Under the pieces are notes generated by a model, which was given only the letters and a program-made list of their open reading frames with translations, had not been told where the DNA came from and ran no database searches. Shown piece after piece: positions 23,086 through 31,579 of a DNA stretch of 32,170 nucleotides (position 1 is the stretch's first letter; each line of letters begins with the position of its first letter). The translations under genes were made by a program, and so were the position numbers. This stretch comes from CAYRCJ01 sp964422785 (lineage in GTDB: Bacteria; Patescibacteriota; Minisyncoccia; UBA11713; 2-01-FULL-45-33). The stretch spans positions 1-32,170 of the forward strand of contig CAYRCJ010000005.1 of assembly GCA_964422785.1 (NCBI GenBank). The letters run 5' to 3'.

Positions 23086-24107
23086 AAGAAGTTTGGGCGA
23101 TCTTGGTCGCCATCGCCTTTTGTTATATACCAGTTTTTGGGGTCGCGCAATTTCGCATCGCCGCGCAAACTTTCATCTAAGTATAAAATCCAGTTGATGC
23201 TTTTTCTTTTGTGAGAAACCGGGTTAAGCAACAGAGGTATCTCAGAATATTTACCGCTGTAAGCGTCTGCGAATCCTTTTTTGAGAAGTGATTCCTTATG
23301 AAAATTTCCGGAAAATAAGATATCGATCATCCGCGCGCCGGATTCTTTAATTTTTATTTCCGCGGCCGCAAGCAAATCTGATTCCGCTTCGTCCCGGCTT
23401 ATAAAATCAATGATCCTGCCAATTTTATAATCCTCTGTGCCGCCGGAAGATTCCTCCATTCTAAATATTAAAAACCCGTTAATTTCTCCGTGGGTTTTAG
23501 ATACCAAAACTCTGTATTTAAAAATCGGGTGATCTTCGTATCGCCATTTAAGGTAATCATATTTTCTTGAAATGGTGCCGGAATACTTATTTGTCTTCTC
23601 CATCTTCTCCCAAAACCCGTCAAAATCCTTGTTAAACGCGGCCACTTCTTCAATATTTTTACTATTTTCAGAAGAATCATTATCCAGTATTTTTATAAAC
23701 CTGTTTAAATCCCCCATCGGCGACCATCCTCCCAGCTTTTCATAAATCGGCTCCGATTCTTTTGTGTAGCCGTTTATATAAGAAATTTTAAAGTTTTTGC
23801 TTATTGATTGAATTAACTTTGCCCCCAATCCAAACCCACGCGCGCGCTCGCCAACCATTAAATTCGCCAAGCAAGTGCCCTGAATGCTTTCGCCGGCGGC
23901 AACCATCGATACAGGAATGAATCCGCAATAACCCATTACTTCCCCGTTATGATATATGATTTTCATATTGTACCGGCCGTCCTTTTTATATTGCCAATCG
24001 AAAAAATCCCGGTTGAGCAGGATGTAGTTTTTGTGAAATTGCTTTTCAATAAATTTGTGAAGCGCAGGAATGTGTTTTTGCTCTAAATCAACGATGATAT
24101 TTTCCAT
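23082..24107 (-). CDS. GNAT-family acyltransferase, two-domain
   Basis: This is a 341-residue protein. The acyl-CoA/pantetheine-binding motif A is GERARGFGLGAKLI (near residues 88-101) in the N-terminal half. The C-terminal half appears to hold a second degenerate GNAT-like domain, ending with IDILFSGNFHKESLLKKGF. The size is about twice that of a simple GNAT, resembling two-domain acyl transferases. Located between the SDR and deacetylase genes of an ACP operon, it probably transfers an acyl group to an amino sugar, using acyl-ACP or acyl-CoA. Its ATG overlaps the SDR stop as TAATG. Donor specificity is inference. Confidence 0.83.
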   Translation of the reverse strand: MENIIVDLEQKHIPALHKFIEKQFHKNYILLNRDFFDWQYKKDGRYNMKIIYHNGEVMGYCGFIPVSMVAAGESIQGTCLANLMVGERARGFGLGAKLIQSISKNFKISYINGYTKESEPIYEKLGGWSPMGDLNRFIKILDNDSSENSKNIEEVAAFNKDFDGFWEKMEKTNKYSGTISRKYDYLKWRYEDHPIFKYRVLVSKTHGEINGFLIFRMEESSGGTEDYKIGRIIDFISRDEAESDLLAAAEIKIKESGARMIDILFSGNFHKESLLKKGFADAYSGKYSEIPLLLNPVSHKRKSINWILYLDESLRGDAKLRDPKNWYITKGDGDQDRPNFL

Positions 24108-24778
24108 TAGGTAATAACAATATTTTCTCCGTTAATAGTTTTCGCTTCCTCGGAACACAAGAACGCCACTTTTCCGGCGACGATATTTGGATCCACAAGT
24201 TTCCCGGAAGGATATTCCGACGCGATTATCTCCTTAAGTTTTTTGGGCAACCCTGCTGTGAGATTTGTTTCCATCGTGCCGGGAGAAACGACATTGCAAG
24301 TGATTCTAAATTTTCCATATTCCGCCGCAATGCATTTTGAAAGGCCCAACATTGCGTATTTTGCCGTCACATAATCTGAAATATGCGTGGGTGGAACACC
24401 GGCAGTATATTCTGTGGCAATGGCAATAATCCTTCCCCATTTTTGAGATTTCATATGAGGTATTATTTTTTTTGCGATTAGAAAAAACGCTTTGAGTTGC
24501 AGATCCAAATGCGATTCAAAATCCGCCCAACTTTTTTCTTCAATCAATTTATTCTCAATTGGCGTCGAAACAGAATGAATAAAAATATCTATATCGTAGC
24601 CTATCTTTTCAAGTAGTTTTTCAACTTCGTCTTCTTTGCTTAAGTCCGCGTCAAAAAAACCAGGCTTTTTTCCATGCGAATGCAAAAAAAGCCGGTAATC
24701 TTCTTTTTGAAACCTCTTTACAATGGCGCTCCCCAGCCCGCCGGACGCCCCGGTTATTAATACCTTTTTAGTTTTCAT
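24107..24778 (-). CDS. Short-chain dehydrogenase/reductase (FabG-like)
   Basis: This is a 223-residue classical SDR with GASGGLG, YVTAK and the NVVSPGTMETNL region of 3-oxoacyl-ACP reductases. It ends NGENIVIT, like the FabG C-terminus. The catalytic Ser strand reads IATEYTAG, so the usual Ser 13 residues before Tyr is not present; Thr may stand in. The MaoC and ACP genes directly upstream suggest it reduces a keto group or oxidises a hydroxyl on an ACP-bound acyl chain. The ATG overlaps the MaoC stop as ATGA. It is not closely similar to the SDR at 12637-13458. Confidence 0.86.
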   Translation of the reverse strand: MKTKKVLITGASGGLGSAIVKRFQKEDYRLFLHSHGKKPGFFDADLSKEDEVEKLLEKIGYDIDIFIHSVSTPIENKLIEEKSWADFESHLDLQLKAFFLIAKKIIPHMKSQKWGRIIAIATEYTAGVPPTHISDYVTAKYAMLGLSKCIAAEYGKFRITCNVVSPGTMETNLTAGLPKKLKEIIASEYPSGKLVDPNIVAGKVAFLCSEEAKTINGENIVIT

Positions 24779-25197
24779 ATTAAATATGACACTTTTGCCT
24801 CGCCGTCTAGCACTGCCTCGCCGGTTATTTTGGAAATTTTTGTGGCGATAGTAATAACTTTCGTACCCTCAGATTTTTCTGTAACTTTTCCTTCTACTTT
24901 CAAGGTATCCCCGAGAAAAACCGGATTTTTGAAATTCAAAGTCTGCGACAGATAGAGCGCGTGCCGCCCCGGTAAATACATCCCCACAAGCCGCGAAAGG
25001 AATGAGCCGGCCAAAAAACCATGAGCCACTCTTTTTTTAAATTTGGTGGACGCCGCGAATTCCTCGTTCATATGAAGCGGATTATAATCTCCGCTCATGC
25101 GCGCAAAATCCGCCACTAATTCAGGTGTAATCGCCGCTTCAAAAGAGGCCTTCGACCCGATATTTATATCTTCGAATTTAAGAAAATTTGATTCCAT
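24775..25197 (-). CDS. MaoC-family hot-dog hydratase
   Basis: This is a 140-residue (R)-specific enoyl hydratase-type protein. The active-site segment SGDYNPLHMNEEFA carries Asp37 and His42, the catalytic pair of the hydratase-2 motif, and VAHGFLAGSFLSRL follows as in MaoC proteins. Such enzymes interconvert enoyl and 3-hydroxyacyl thioesters on CoA or ACP. It overlaps the ACP gene by 20 bases and the SDR gene by ATGA, so the three are tightly coupled. No ketosynthase gene is nearby, so chain extension is not shown; it may modify a short acyl unit. Confidence 0.9.
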   Translation of the reverse strand: MESNFLKFEDINIGSKASFEAAITPELVADFARMSGDYNPLHMNEEFAASTKFKKRVAHGFLAGSFLSRLVGMYLPGRHALYLSQTLNFKNPVFLGDTLKVEGKVTEKSEGTKVITIATKISKITGEAVLDGEAKVSYLI

Positions 25198-25414
25198 GTG
25201 TAATTAAGTGTTTTTTAATATCGCTGACGTTTTTTACATCCATAACTTCATCAATGGTAAACTTAACATTGAATTCCTGTTCCAGCTTATCAACCAGAAG
25301 AAGCCCGTTAAAAGAATCCCAGTTTTTGATCGTGGTTGGTGAAGACTCGTCATTGATATTTTTTATGTCTTCTTTAAAAAGATCGGATAAAATTTTATAA
25401 AGTTTTTCTTGCAT
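25178..25414 (-). CDS. Acyl carrier protein
   Basis: This is a 78-residue acidic carrier protein. The phosphopantetheine attachment site is Ser34 in NWDSFNGLLLVDKLE; the usual DSL is DSF, as common in ACPs that serve FkbH-type pathways. The helical pattern and length fit the family. It begins six bases after the FkbH stop. The activating AcpS is encoded at 27601-27942. It should carry the thioester loaded by FkbH and processed by MaoC and SDR. Confidence 0.9.
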   Translation of the reverse strand: MQEKLYKILSDLFKEDIKNINDESSPTTIKNWDSFNGLLLVDKLEQEFNVKFTIDEVMDVKNVSDIKKHLITHGIKFS

Positions 25415-25420
25415 AATTGT

Positions 25421-27004
25421 TTAAGATAAGAGCAATCTAAATTTATTTTCTCCAAAAACGTCGAAACCGTAATTAGGATAAACAGCGCCGCATACAGAAT
25501 TTTTTTCGGTGGGGATATACTCCCCCACAATCTCTTTGGCACCAACCTTTTTTGCTTCTTCTTTTATAAAATCTAGCATTTTATTTTCAATATTTCTACC
25601 AATAACACGACAACTTAAAAGCATGTTGTCGATAACAAAAGAAGGAATATTATTTTGTATAATCATAACTCCCACCAATCCATGATCTGCAAATTTATCT
25701 TTAACATTCACAGAATACACGCGATATTTGGTATCTTCAGCAAATTTTCTGACATCGTTTTCGCTGTATCTTTTGGTAGTTAAATTAAACTGATTGGTTT
25801 TTTGGATAAGCTGAGCGATTCTAGGAATTGTAAAATCGTTTGCCGGCTCGATCTTTACTTCCATATCGAGAGAATTTAGAAAATCATCCGTATTTGAAAA
25901 CTGATTTTTGTATTCGCCAATTTGCCTTTGCTTGGCATAAAGCTCTCCGCGCTTTAAATCCTCTTCCGTAATTTGAAGAGTATTAAAATCGTTTAGCTCC
26001 TTTATTGTGCGCAGATAAAGAGCCGGATCTTCCGGCAGATTTACCGCCAAAACTTCCGGCAGAGATTGCCTTACAAGCTCGCGGTTCGCCTGATCGTCAT
26101 CAATAAATACCAGGAAATCCAAGCCAATATTTAGCTCTTGTGCAATTCTTTTTATTTGAGTCGCTTTATCATCCCAGTTGATTTGAATTGATCCAAAATT
26201 TTCCTCCCGCAACTGCATATAAGGATGCTCGCGAATAACTTTTATCGCATCATCGTAATTATTTTTGCTGGCGATTGCCAAAATAATACCCCGCTTGTTG
26301 AGAGCCAAAAGATATTTTTGAAATTCCAAATAGGCGTTGCCGGGCGCTTTTGTATCTAGCTGAATGCCGTTAAACCCGTCCTCGCCCACGATTCCTCCCC
26401 AAAGAGTGTTATCCAGATCCAGAACTACGCATTTTCTGTTTTTGGAAACGAGCGGCTTTATAAAAGACATAAATTCGTAAGCCAGCTTTGGCATAAATTC
26501 CGGTTTAATATAAATATCGCCAAGATAGCGCAGTTTTTCATCTACGATATTATATTCTCCGTATTTGGAAAAAAATGCCGCGAGATCATAAACTTGGATT
26601 CTGCTCTCTTTAGGGGCGAGGGCATTTAATGCTTTATTAAATTCTGAAACTAAATTTTTAAAAGAATTTTCTTTTTTAAAATCTGCGATGCCAAATGAAG
26701 AGTAAGATAATAATGGGACATTGGATACCGCAATTGTCCCGGTTATATTTTCTAAAAATTTAGGAATTATATTTAGTATTTTATCCTCGACTTGATTTAC
26801 CAAAACAAAAGAAATATCCGGTTTAAACTTTTTGAGACCGCTTTCCGGACTCAAAATTTCATCATATATTTTTTCATATTCGGCCACATAAAATTCGGCA
26901 TCCAAAGACACCTTTTTGCATTCTTCTTTAAGTGCCTCATCCAGCCCCCTTATGGTAAACGGGGCAAGCAGGGCGATTTTGATTTTTTGAGTCTGAACCG
27001 GCAT
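25421..27004 (-). CDS. FkbH-like protein (HAD-IIIC phosphatase plus GNAT domain)
   Basis: This is a 527-residue protein. An N-terminal SGNH-like region (1-185) precedes the HAD domain with VLDLDNTLWGG (Asp196, Asp198) and, later, FIDDDQANREL. A C-terminal GNAT-like domain (about 370-527) includes LVGVMIIQ and LSCRVIGRNIENKML. FkbH homologues take 1,3-bisphosphoglycerate, remove phosphate and load the glyceryl unit on an ACP thiol, as in methoxymalonyl-ACP synthesis. The next gene is an ACP, fitting this. The ATG at 27004 is preferred over an upstream GTG because TATAAT ends eight bases earlier, giving a nearly leaderless mRNA. It is first in the nine-gene operon. Confidence 0.9.
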   Translation of the reverse strand: MPVQTQKIKIALLAPFTIRGLDEALKEECKKVSLDAEFYVAEYEKIYDEILSPESGLKKFKPDISFVLVNQVEDKILNIIPKFLENITGTIAVSNVPLLSYSSFGIADFKKENSFKNLVSEFNKALNALAPKESRIQVYDLAAFFSKYGEYNIVDEKLRYLGDIYIKPEFMPKLAYEFMSFIKPLVSKNRKCVVLDLDNTLWGGIVGEDGFNGIQLDTKAPGNAYLEFQKYLLALNKRGIILAIASKNNYDDAIKVIREHPYMQLREENFGSIQINWDDKATQIKRIAQELNIGLDFLVFIDDDQANRELVRQSLPEVLAVNLPEDPALYLRTIKELNDFNTLQITEEDLKRGELYAKQRQIGEYKNQFSNTDDFLNSLDMEVKIEPANDFTIPRIAQLIQKTNQFNLTTKRYSENDVRKFAEDTKYRVYSVNVKDKFADHGLVGVMIIQNNIPSFVIDNMLLSCRVIGRNIENKMLDFIKEEAKKVGAKEIVGEYIPTEKNSVCGAVYPNYGFDVFGENKFRLLLS

Positions 27005-27011
27005 ATCAGTA

Positions 27012-27017
27012 TTATAA
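27012..27017 (-). promoter_or_regulatory. -10 box for the FkbH operon
   Basis: TATAAT on the minus strand is perfect consensus; the -35 region (near 27035-27040) has no good match. Transcription would start at about 27005, right at the ATG, so the mRNA would be leaderless. Confidence 0.55.
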
Positions 27018-27048
27018 CGCACTTTTAGAGCAAAATGTTTGCTTGGGC

Positions 27049-27076
27049 TTGATTTTTTATCAAAACAAGGTATAAT
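27049..27076 (+). promoter_or_regulatory. Promoter for the hypothetical gene at 27115
   Basis: TTGATT (27049-27054), a 16-base spacer and TATAAT (27071-27076) form a good sigma70-type promoter, divergent from the FkbH operon. The expected start is near 27083. Confidence 0.65.
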
Positions 27077-27114
27077 TATCTTAGGATGGCAAAAATAGCT
27101 CTGTGGAGTAAAAA

Positions 27115-27612
27115 ATGCTTAATTTTCGGGATCGGATCCCAAAACTTTTTAAGATTTTGAAAGAAAAGTTGTCTCCAAAGCCTGGCGCTCAAGAATCTGT
27201 AATTGATTCGCTGATGGCAACACTTGAAATCGAAAAAAATAATGCTAAAAATTCTGCGAACGTTTCTGAAATGTATAGGGCGTGGCATCTGGAAAATGAG
27301 ATTGGATTGATATTGCCCATACCCTTATTAAATAACCCCGCCGGTTATGATCTGCGAAGTTTTCAGAAAATCGGCGACGCCGAGATAACTAGCGCCAAAG
27401 AGCCGAAGCATCTTGGCAGAATGAAATGCCAAATTCTGCAAGCTCTCTCAAATTCAAAATCCATGAAACCCTCAGAAGTATTGGAGAAATTCCAAATTAT
27501 CATTATCGCCGCCTGGAACGAGTACGGGGGAGTTTACATATCGCCAAATGATGTTTCTAAAAAAGAGATTGACGATTTCCTGGCCCGACTAGAAAAAATT
27601 TCAGCAAACTAG
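27115..27612 (+). CDS. Hypothetical protein
   Basis: This is a 165-residue, soluble, Lys-rich protein that I do not recognise. It has its own promoter and GGAG six bases before the ATG, so it is very likely expressed. The segment IIIIAAWNEYGGVYISP slightly recalls the WNEW segment near the end of WbsX-type glycan enzymes, but the protein is far too short and the rest does not fit. No membrane segment or signal peptide is visible. The last 12 bases overlap the end of the opposing acpS gene. Confidence 0.65.
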   Translation: MLNFRDRIPKLFKILKEKLSPKPGAQESVIDSLMATLEIEKNNAKNSANVSEMYRAWHLENEIGLILPIPLLNNPAGYDLRSFQKIGDAEITSAKEPKHLGRMKCQILQALSNSKSMKPSEVLEKFQIIIIAAWNEYGGVYISPNDVSKKEIDDFLARLEKISAN

Positions 27613-27942
27613 CACCACCGCAATCGCCTTATCTTTTTCATGAGCCAAAGATACCAAAACTTTAAAGCCTTTCAGGAAAACCTGGGGCTTTTTGTTTTTT
27701 ATAGTAACTTCAATTTCGTGAAAATTTTGGGGTTGATTGGGTAGCGCCTTAATCACAGCTTCCTTCGCCGCAAATCTGGCGGCGAAGCTCGGATACGGAT
27801 CCGGCTTTGCCAAACAATATTTTATTTCTTTTGGAGTAAATATTTTTTGATAAAAAGATTTGTTTTTTGCGAAACGCATTTTTCGAAAACGCCCGATATC
27901 TTCGATATCTATTCCGACTCCTATAATATTCTTTATTTTCAT
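27601..27942 (-). CDS. acpS: Holo-acyl-carrier-protein synthase (4'-phosphopantetheinyl transferase)
   Basis: This is a 113-residue AcpS, near the usual length. GVGIDIEDIGRF (8-19) holds the metal-binding Asp, and FAARFAAKEAVIKAL carries the Lys-Glu pair of the conserved (F/W)xxKEA motif. VSLAHEKDKAIAVV corresponds to the SHxxxxAxA segment. It transfers phosphopantetheine from CoA to the ACP Ser. The ATG overlaps the preceding GT stop as ATGA. Its place at the end of a glycosyltransferase operon, near the ACP operon, suggests a dedicated role in the locus. Confidence 0.9.
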   Translation of the reverse strand: MKIKNIIGVGIDIEDIGRFRKMRFAKNKSFYQKIFTPKEIKYCLAKPDPYPSFAARFAAKEAVIKALPNQPQNFHEIEVTIKNKKPQVFLKGFKVLVSLAHEKDKAIAVVLVC

Positions 27943-29345
27943 ATCAGTTTATCCAGCATTTTCGTTACAACCCGCTCTGACGCCAAACCGTCTCTTTTGT
28001 AGCAAAGGCGCTCAAACATTTTATCTCTTTCTCTTTCGTGAAGATGAGGATTCTTTAAGTAGTTATCTAAAATTTTAAAAAGGTCGTCGAAATTTTCCGC
28101 AGTTGAGACCCCGCCGGAATTTAAAACATCATGAAAGTGCTCCCGCAGCATAAATCGCCTGATTGAACGGTTAAAGGGGCGCACTTTATACCCGTCGAAG
28201 CCGATCCCCACAAGCGGGCGGTTGAGAGCCGCGGCCTCCAATACCGCCGTAGAATAAATTGATATCACGGCGTCGGCATGCCGCATTATATTTATAAACT
28301 GAGTGCTGCGCGCGAGATCTCCCCAAAATTCTTTTTTGTAAAAAACAACTCTCGGATGCTCTTCAAACCTGTTGTATTTCTTTTCATCAAAATCTCTATC
28401 CGCTCCCCTGCCTCCAAGATACGGACGGATTACGAGCTTTGTATCCAAACCGAATTTATTGTCATCGGCCCACTTTAAAATATTTTCTATTGTATCCGGC
28501 TCATCCGGACAGTAGGCGCTTCCGGAAATATATAAAATATATTTTGAATTTTCGGAAAATCCCAAATCTTTCAAAATTTCTCCGCGCGTTGCGGCATATT
28601 TTTCACTAACTATAAAATCGATATGCGGATAACCAACCATAGAAATGTCCGCAGAATTGTATGACTGAAATTTTACCGCCATATCCTTTATCTGTTCGCT
28701 TTGGGCAAGGAGAAAATCCGGTTTTAGCGGCAAATAATATTTATCAAAATGATCCCAATTGGAAATCATGCCTGCCGTTTTGACTTGCCGCCTTTTAGCC
28801 TCTCCCAAGAGCCTGGTATCAAACTGTCCGTAAATATGGCCGGCGAAAATCATTGAAGGATTATATTGAGAAAACAGGGATGAAAAATTCTCTCCGCCAA
28901 ATAGCCTGAGATAAATCCATGGGACAATCTTAGCTTTGATAAATTTCAATCGCCCAAATGTTCTGGCAATAAGAATCTTAATCGGCGCCAGATACATTTT
29001 GCCTCCGGCGGGCGGCTCATCCGGCCTCACACCCAAAGTAGCCAAAGTGCGCGTGGTGCCTGTATAAATAAGGTAGGAATAGAAAAAGTAAAAAAACTTC
29101 TGGAAAATATTTTCTATTCTGGCCGGCGGAGCTTTTTCTAAAATAATGCGGTCGCTCAGATGATCGGCAAAAAACGGAAGATATTTTTCATAATCTCTCT
29201 TTTGCACCAAAAAAACTATCCGCAAGTTTTGATCTTGCGCCACTTTTTCTCTCAACTGGTCAAAAACGCTTCCGGGGAAAAAAAATAAATTCCGGAAAAC
29301 CAAAGGCGAGGAAAGTGTAAAAAAAATTGTTTTTAATTCTCGCAT
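27939..29345 (-). CDS. GT-B-like glycosyl/glycerophosphotransferase family protein (paralogue 2)
   Basis: This is a 468-residue member of the four-paralogue family. MRELKTIFFTL aligns with KTIFLPIY and KTILSKF at the starts of the relatives, supporting ATG 29345 (GGGGA eight bases upstream). The C-terminal nucleotide region is STAVLEAAALNRPLVGIGFD. NWDHFDKYYLPLKPD matches the SWDNL region of the relatives. It overlaps the FkbM stop by 13 bases and acpS by four. Probably a transferase of the glycan pathway; donor unknown. Confidence 0.78.
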   Translation of the reverse strand: MRELKTIFFTLSSPLVFRNLFFFPGSVFDQLREKVAQDQNLRIVFLVQKRDYEKYLPFFADHLSDRIILEKAPPARIENIFQKFFYFFYSYLIYTGTTRTLATLGVRPDEPPAGGKMYLAPIKILIARTFGRLKFIKAKIVPWIYLRLFGGENFSSLFSQYNPSMIFAGHIYGQFDTRLLGEAKRRQVKTAGMISNWDHFDKYYLPLKPDFLLAQSEQIKDMAVKFQSYNSADISMVGYPHIDFIVSEKYAATRGEILKDLGFSENSKYILYISGSAYCPDEPDTIENILKWADDNKFGLDTKLVIRPYLGGRGADRDFDEKKYNRFEEHPRVVFYKKEFWGDLARSTQFINIMRHADAVISIYSTAVLEAAALNRPLVGIGFDGYKVRPFNRSIRRFMLREHFHDVLNSGGVSTAENFDDLFKILDNYLKNPHLHERERDKMFERLCYKRDGLASERVVTKMLDKLI

Positions 29346-30211
29346 AATATATTTCCCCATCCTCTGCCATTTTCTCTATTTGCCGACAAATTCATAACCT
29401 CTTCCGGGGTCTTTGGTTTTAAAATCTTATTCTTTCCGTCTATAACTCTGAAACGATACCCCCAACTCTCCATTTTTTTTAGAAGCGCTAAGGGATCGGT
29501 ATTTAAATTGCGAAGTCCGTACGGCCAGAATTCCATCAGTATTTTTAATTTATTATTTTTTAAAGTATTTTCAGCTCCTCCAATGACAAGCCCTTCGGCC
29601 CCCTGTACATCCATTTTTATAAAATCCACTTTTTTATCTTCCAAAAAATTATCCAGAGTCGTGGTTTCAACCTCCACCTCTCCCTCCAAATCGCCACCCG
29701 GAATATTTTGAGAAGCCAATGACATATTTCCTAAATTTGCCTTATCTAAAAATAATTTCAGTTTCCCCGGTTTATCTGAAAGCGCCAGTGGAAGCAACGC
29801 GATATTACTCCTTTGGTTTAACCCGATATTTTTGGAAAGCAGGGAGAAATTTTTTGGTTCAGGCTCAAAGGCATAGACTTTCCCTGTATTTCCCGCGGCC
29901 CCGGAAATTATTAAAGTAAAATAACCGATGTGAGCACCGATATCTATCGCCGTCATCCCCTCTTTTACATAATTTTCCAAAGTTTCTGTTTCGTATTCAT
30001 CGTATACTCCACGAAGCATGAGCTCCGGAGCCTCGCCTTTATCTTTTGGATCCACATACATTTTCCCGGCACGGGTGCTGATAAGAATCAAATCCTTCGG
30101 TTTTAGTCTGGAAAATAAAAACTTGTGCAAATATCTGGCGCCGGGCAAAGCCCCCAAGTTTTTGCCTTGAAGTCGATTGTTTATTTTTTTAAATAAGTTA
30201 AATAAAATCAT
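29333..30211 (-). CDS. FkbM-family methyltransferase
   Basis: This is a 292-residue SAM-dependent O-methyltransferase. DIGAHIGYFT (90-99) is motif I, YAFEPEPKNF binds the ribose, and IKMDVQGAEGLVI is the FkbM motif. LEFWPYGLRN follows as in the family. FkbM enzymes O-methylate hydroxyls on sugars or glyceryl units. The ATG overlaps the upstream GT stop as ATGA. FkbM with FkbH in one locus recalls methylated glyceryl units, though FkbM is very common in glycan loci on its own. Confidence 0.9.
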   Translation of the reverse strand: MILFNLFKKINNRLQGKNLGALPGARYLHKFLFSRLKPKDLILISTRAGKMYVDPKDKGEAPELMLRGVYDEYETETLENYVKEGMTAIDIGAHIGYFTLIISGAAGNTGKVYAFEPEPKNFSLLSKNIGLNQRSNIALLPLALSDKPGKLKLFLDKANLGNMSLASQNIPGGDLEGEVEVETTTLDNFLEDKKVDFIKMDVQGAEGLVIGGAENTLKNNKLKILMEFWPYGLRNLNTDPLALLKKMESWGYRFRVIDGKNKILKPKTPEEVMNLSANRENGRGWGNILCEN

Positions 30212-31578
30212 AATAAGTTTAAAATTATCTTCCCGACCCTGTCGCCCGATAATCCGTCCGTAAAACCAACCTGCTGCAAAACGATTTTGTATCTGCCATC
30301 TTCAATATATCCCGGATCATCTAAGCATTTTTTTACAGCCTCAATCAACTCGTTTTTTGTATTTACCAGCCAAATACCGTTGAGACTCTCTATGTCTCTT
30401 AGGTGGTCCCAATCAAAAAAACGCCTGGCCGAATCCCAGTATCCGCGCTCTTGATGGCCGTCAAAAGCCACGCCGATCAGCGGTTTGTTGTAAATCGCGG
30501 CTTCAATAAAAAAAGTTGAGTACATCGTAATCACCAAATCAGCATGCTGGAGGCTGTTTACCAAAAAAGAAACAGACTTATCATCAAACTCCCAGTCGCT
30601 GTCGCCGGAGCCTATGTGAGACACGGGAGAGGCCGCCAAAACTCCATATTCTTTTTTTATCGATTCCAACTTTTCCTCCGGAAAATCAGTCCGCGGATAA
30701 GGCCGCAGAAGAATTTGTGAATTTTTTATCTCCTCTCTGCTTACGGCGCCGGCAATAATCTTGGCGACATCAAAATCGATGTTTAGGCCTGCTTTTCCGG
30801 AGAAGGCGTAAAGTATAAGCTTTTTTGAAGGATCGCCGCCCAAGCTATTTATAAAATCTTCTCTTGGGATTATATCATGTTGCTTAAAATGAATATCGTA
30901 CTGAGGAATCCCCGCGACAAAAATCTCCCCCCGGTAATCCCCCATGCGAACGGCCTGGCTTTTTATTTTATCTGTTTGAACTATTAAATTATCCGGATGG
31001 GCCAATAAAAAAGTCTTACTGTATAGATTGTCCCAACTCAGAGTCATGCCGAGGGTTTTTAACCCCGCTTTCTTGGCCTCTTTCAAAAAAAGATAATCGC
31101 CGAAAACCATATACGGGCAAAATACCAAATCCGGCTTATATTTTGAAAAATAATCCGCGAAAACATGGCTCGGAATAAGAAAATAGATCTTTCGTATCAG
31201 GCTCCTCCAAAATTTAAATTTTCCGATCCACCAAAGAAAAACTCCCGACCCAAAAACAAAAAATCTTCTGGGCGCCGAAAGATTGGACTTTGTTTTCTCA
31301 AATTCAGACCGCAGAAGCATATATACCGTGTTGGTATGAATACTGGACCGTTCGAGAAAATTAAAAAATCTTTCTATGGGAAATTTTTTGACATCCTGTA
31401 GCGCTTCAAAAATAATTCTCCGCTCCGGGAACTCCTTTCTGTAATATTCCATTTTCGCGGGCGGCACCAAAAGCACCAGGCGAGTGTCGGACTCTGAGAG
31501 AACAACGTCGAGCGCGTCGGTTCTTAAAAAATTCCTGACAAAAAAACTGTTATCAAATTTGGAAAGTATTGTTTTCAT
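30208..31578 (-). CDS. GT-B-like glycosyl/glycerophosphotransferase family protein (paralogue 3)
   Basis: This is a 456-residue member of the four-paralogue family. Start MKTILSKFDNSFF at 31578 is chosen because it aligns with its relatives and lies two bases after the upstream stop (TAAAATG). SWDNLYSKTF lies near residue 165, and STFFIEAAIYNKPLIGVAFD is the C-terminal conserved region. It is most like paralogue 1 at its N-terminus (YYRKEFPERRIIFEAL against FYRKEFNETNLIFEPL). It probably adds a different unit of the glycan. Confidence 0.78.
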   Translation of the reverse strand: MKTILSKFDNSFFVRNFLRTDALDVVLSESDTRLVLLVPPAKMEYYRKEFPERRIIFEALQDVKKFPIERFFNFLERSSIHTNTVYMLLRSEFEKTKSNLSAPRRFFVFGSGVFLWWIGKFKFWRSLIRKIYFLIPSHVFADYFSKYKPDLVFCPYMVFGDYLFLKEAKKAGLKTLGMTLSWDNLYSKTFLLAHPDNLIVQTDKIKSQAVRMGDYRGEIFVAGIPQYDIHFKQHDIIPREDFINSLGGDPSKKLILYAFSGKAGLNIDFDVAKIIAGAVSREEIKNSQILLRPYPRTDFPEEKLESIKKEYGVLAASPVSHIGSGDSDWEFDDKSVSFLVNSLQHADLVITMYSTFFIEAAIYNKPLIGVAFDGHQERGYWDSARRFFDWDHLRDIESLNGIWLVNTKNELIEAVKKCLDDPGYIEDGRYKIVLQQVGFTDGLSGDRVGKIILNLL

Positions 31579-31579
31579 T

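Noticed and set aside
27086..27160. Short 24-codon frame (MAKIALWSKK...) overlapping the start of the hypothetical gene
   Set aside because: It starts close to the predicted transcript start and could be a leader peptide, but it lacks a separate Shine-Dalgarno and any coding signal beyond being open.
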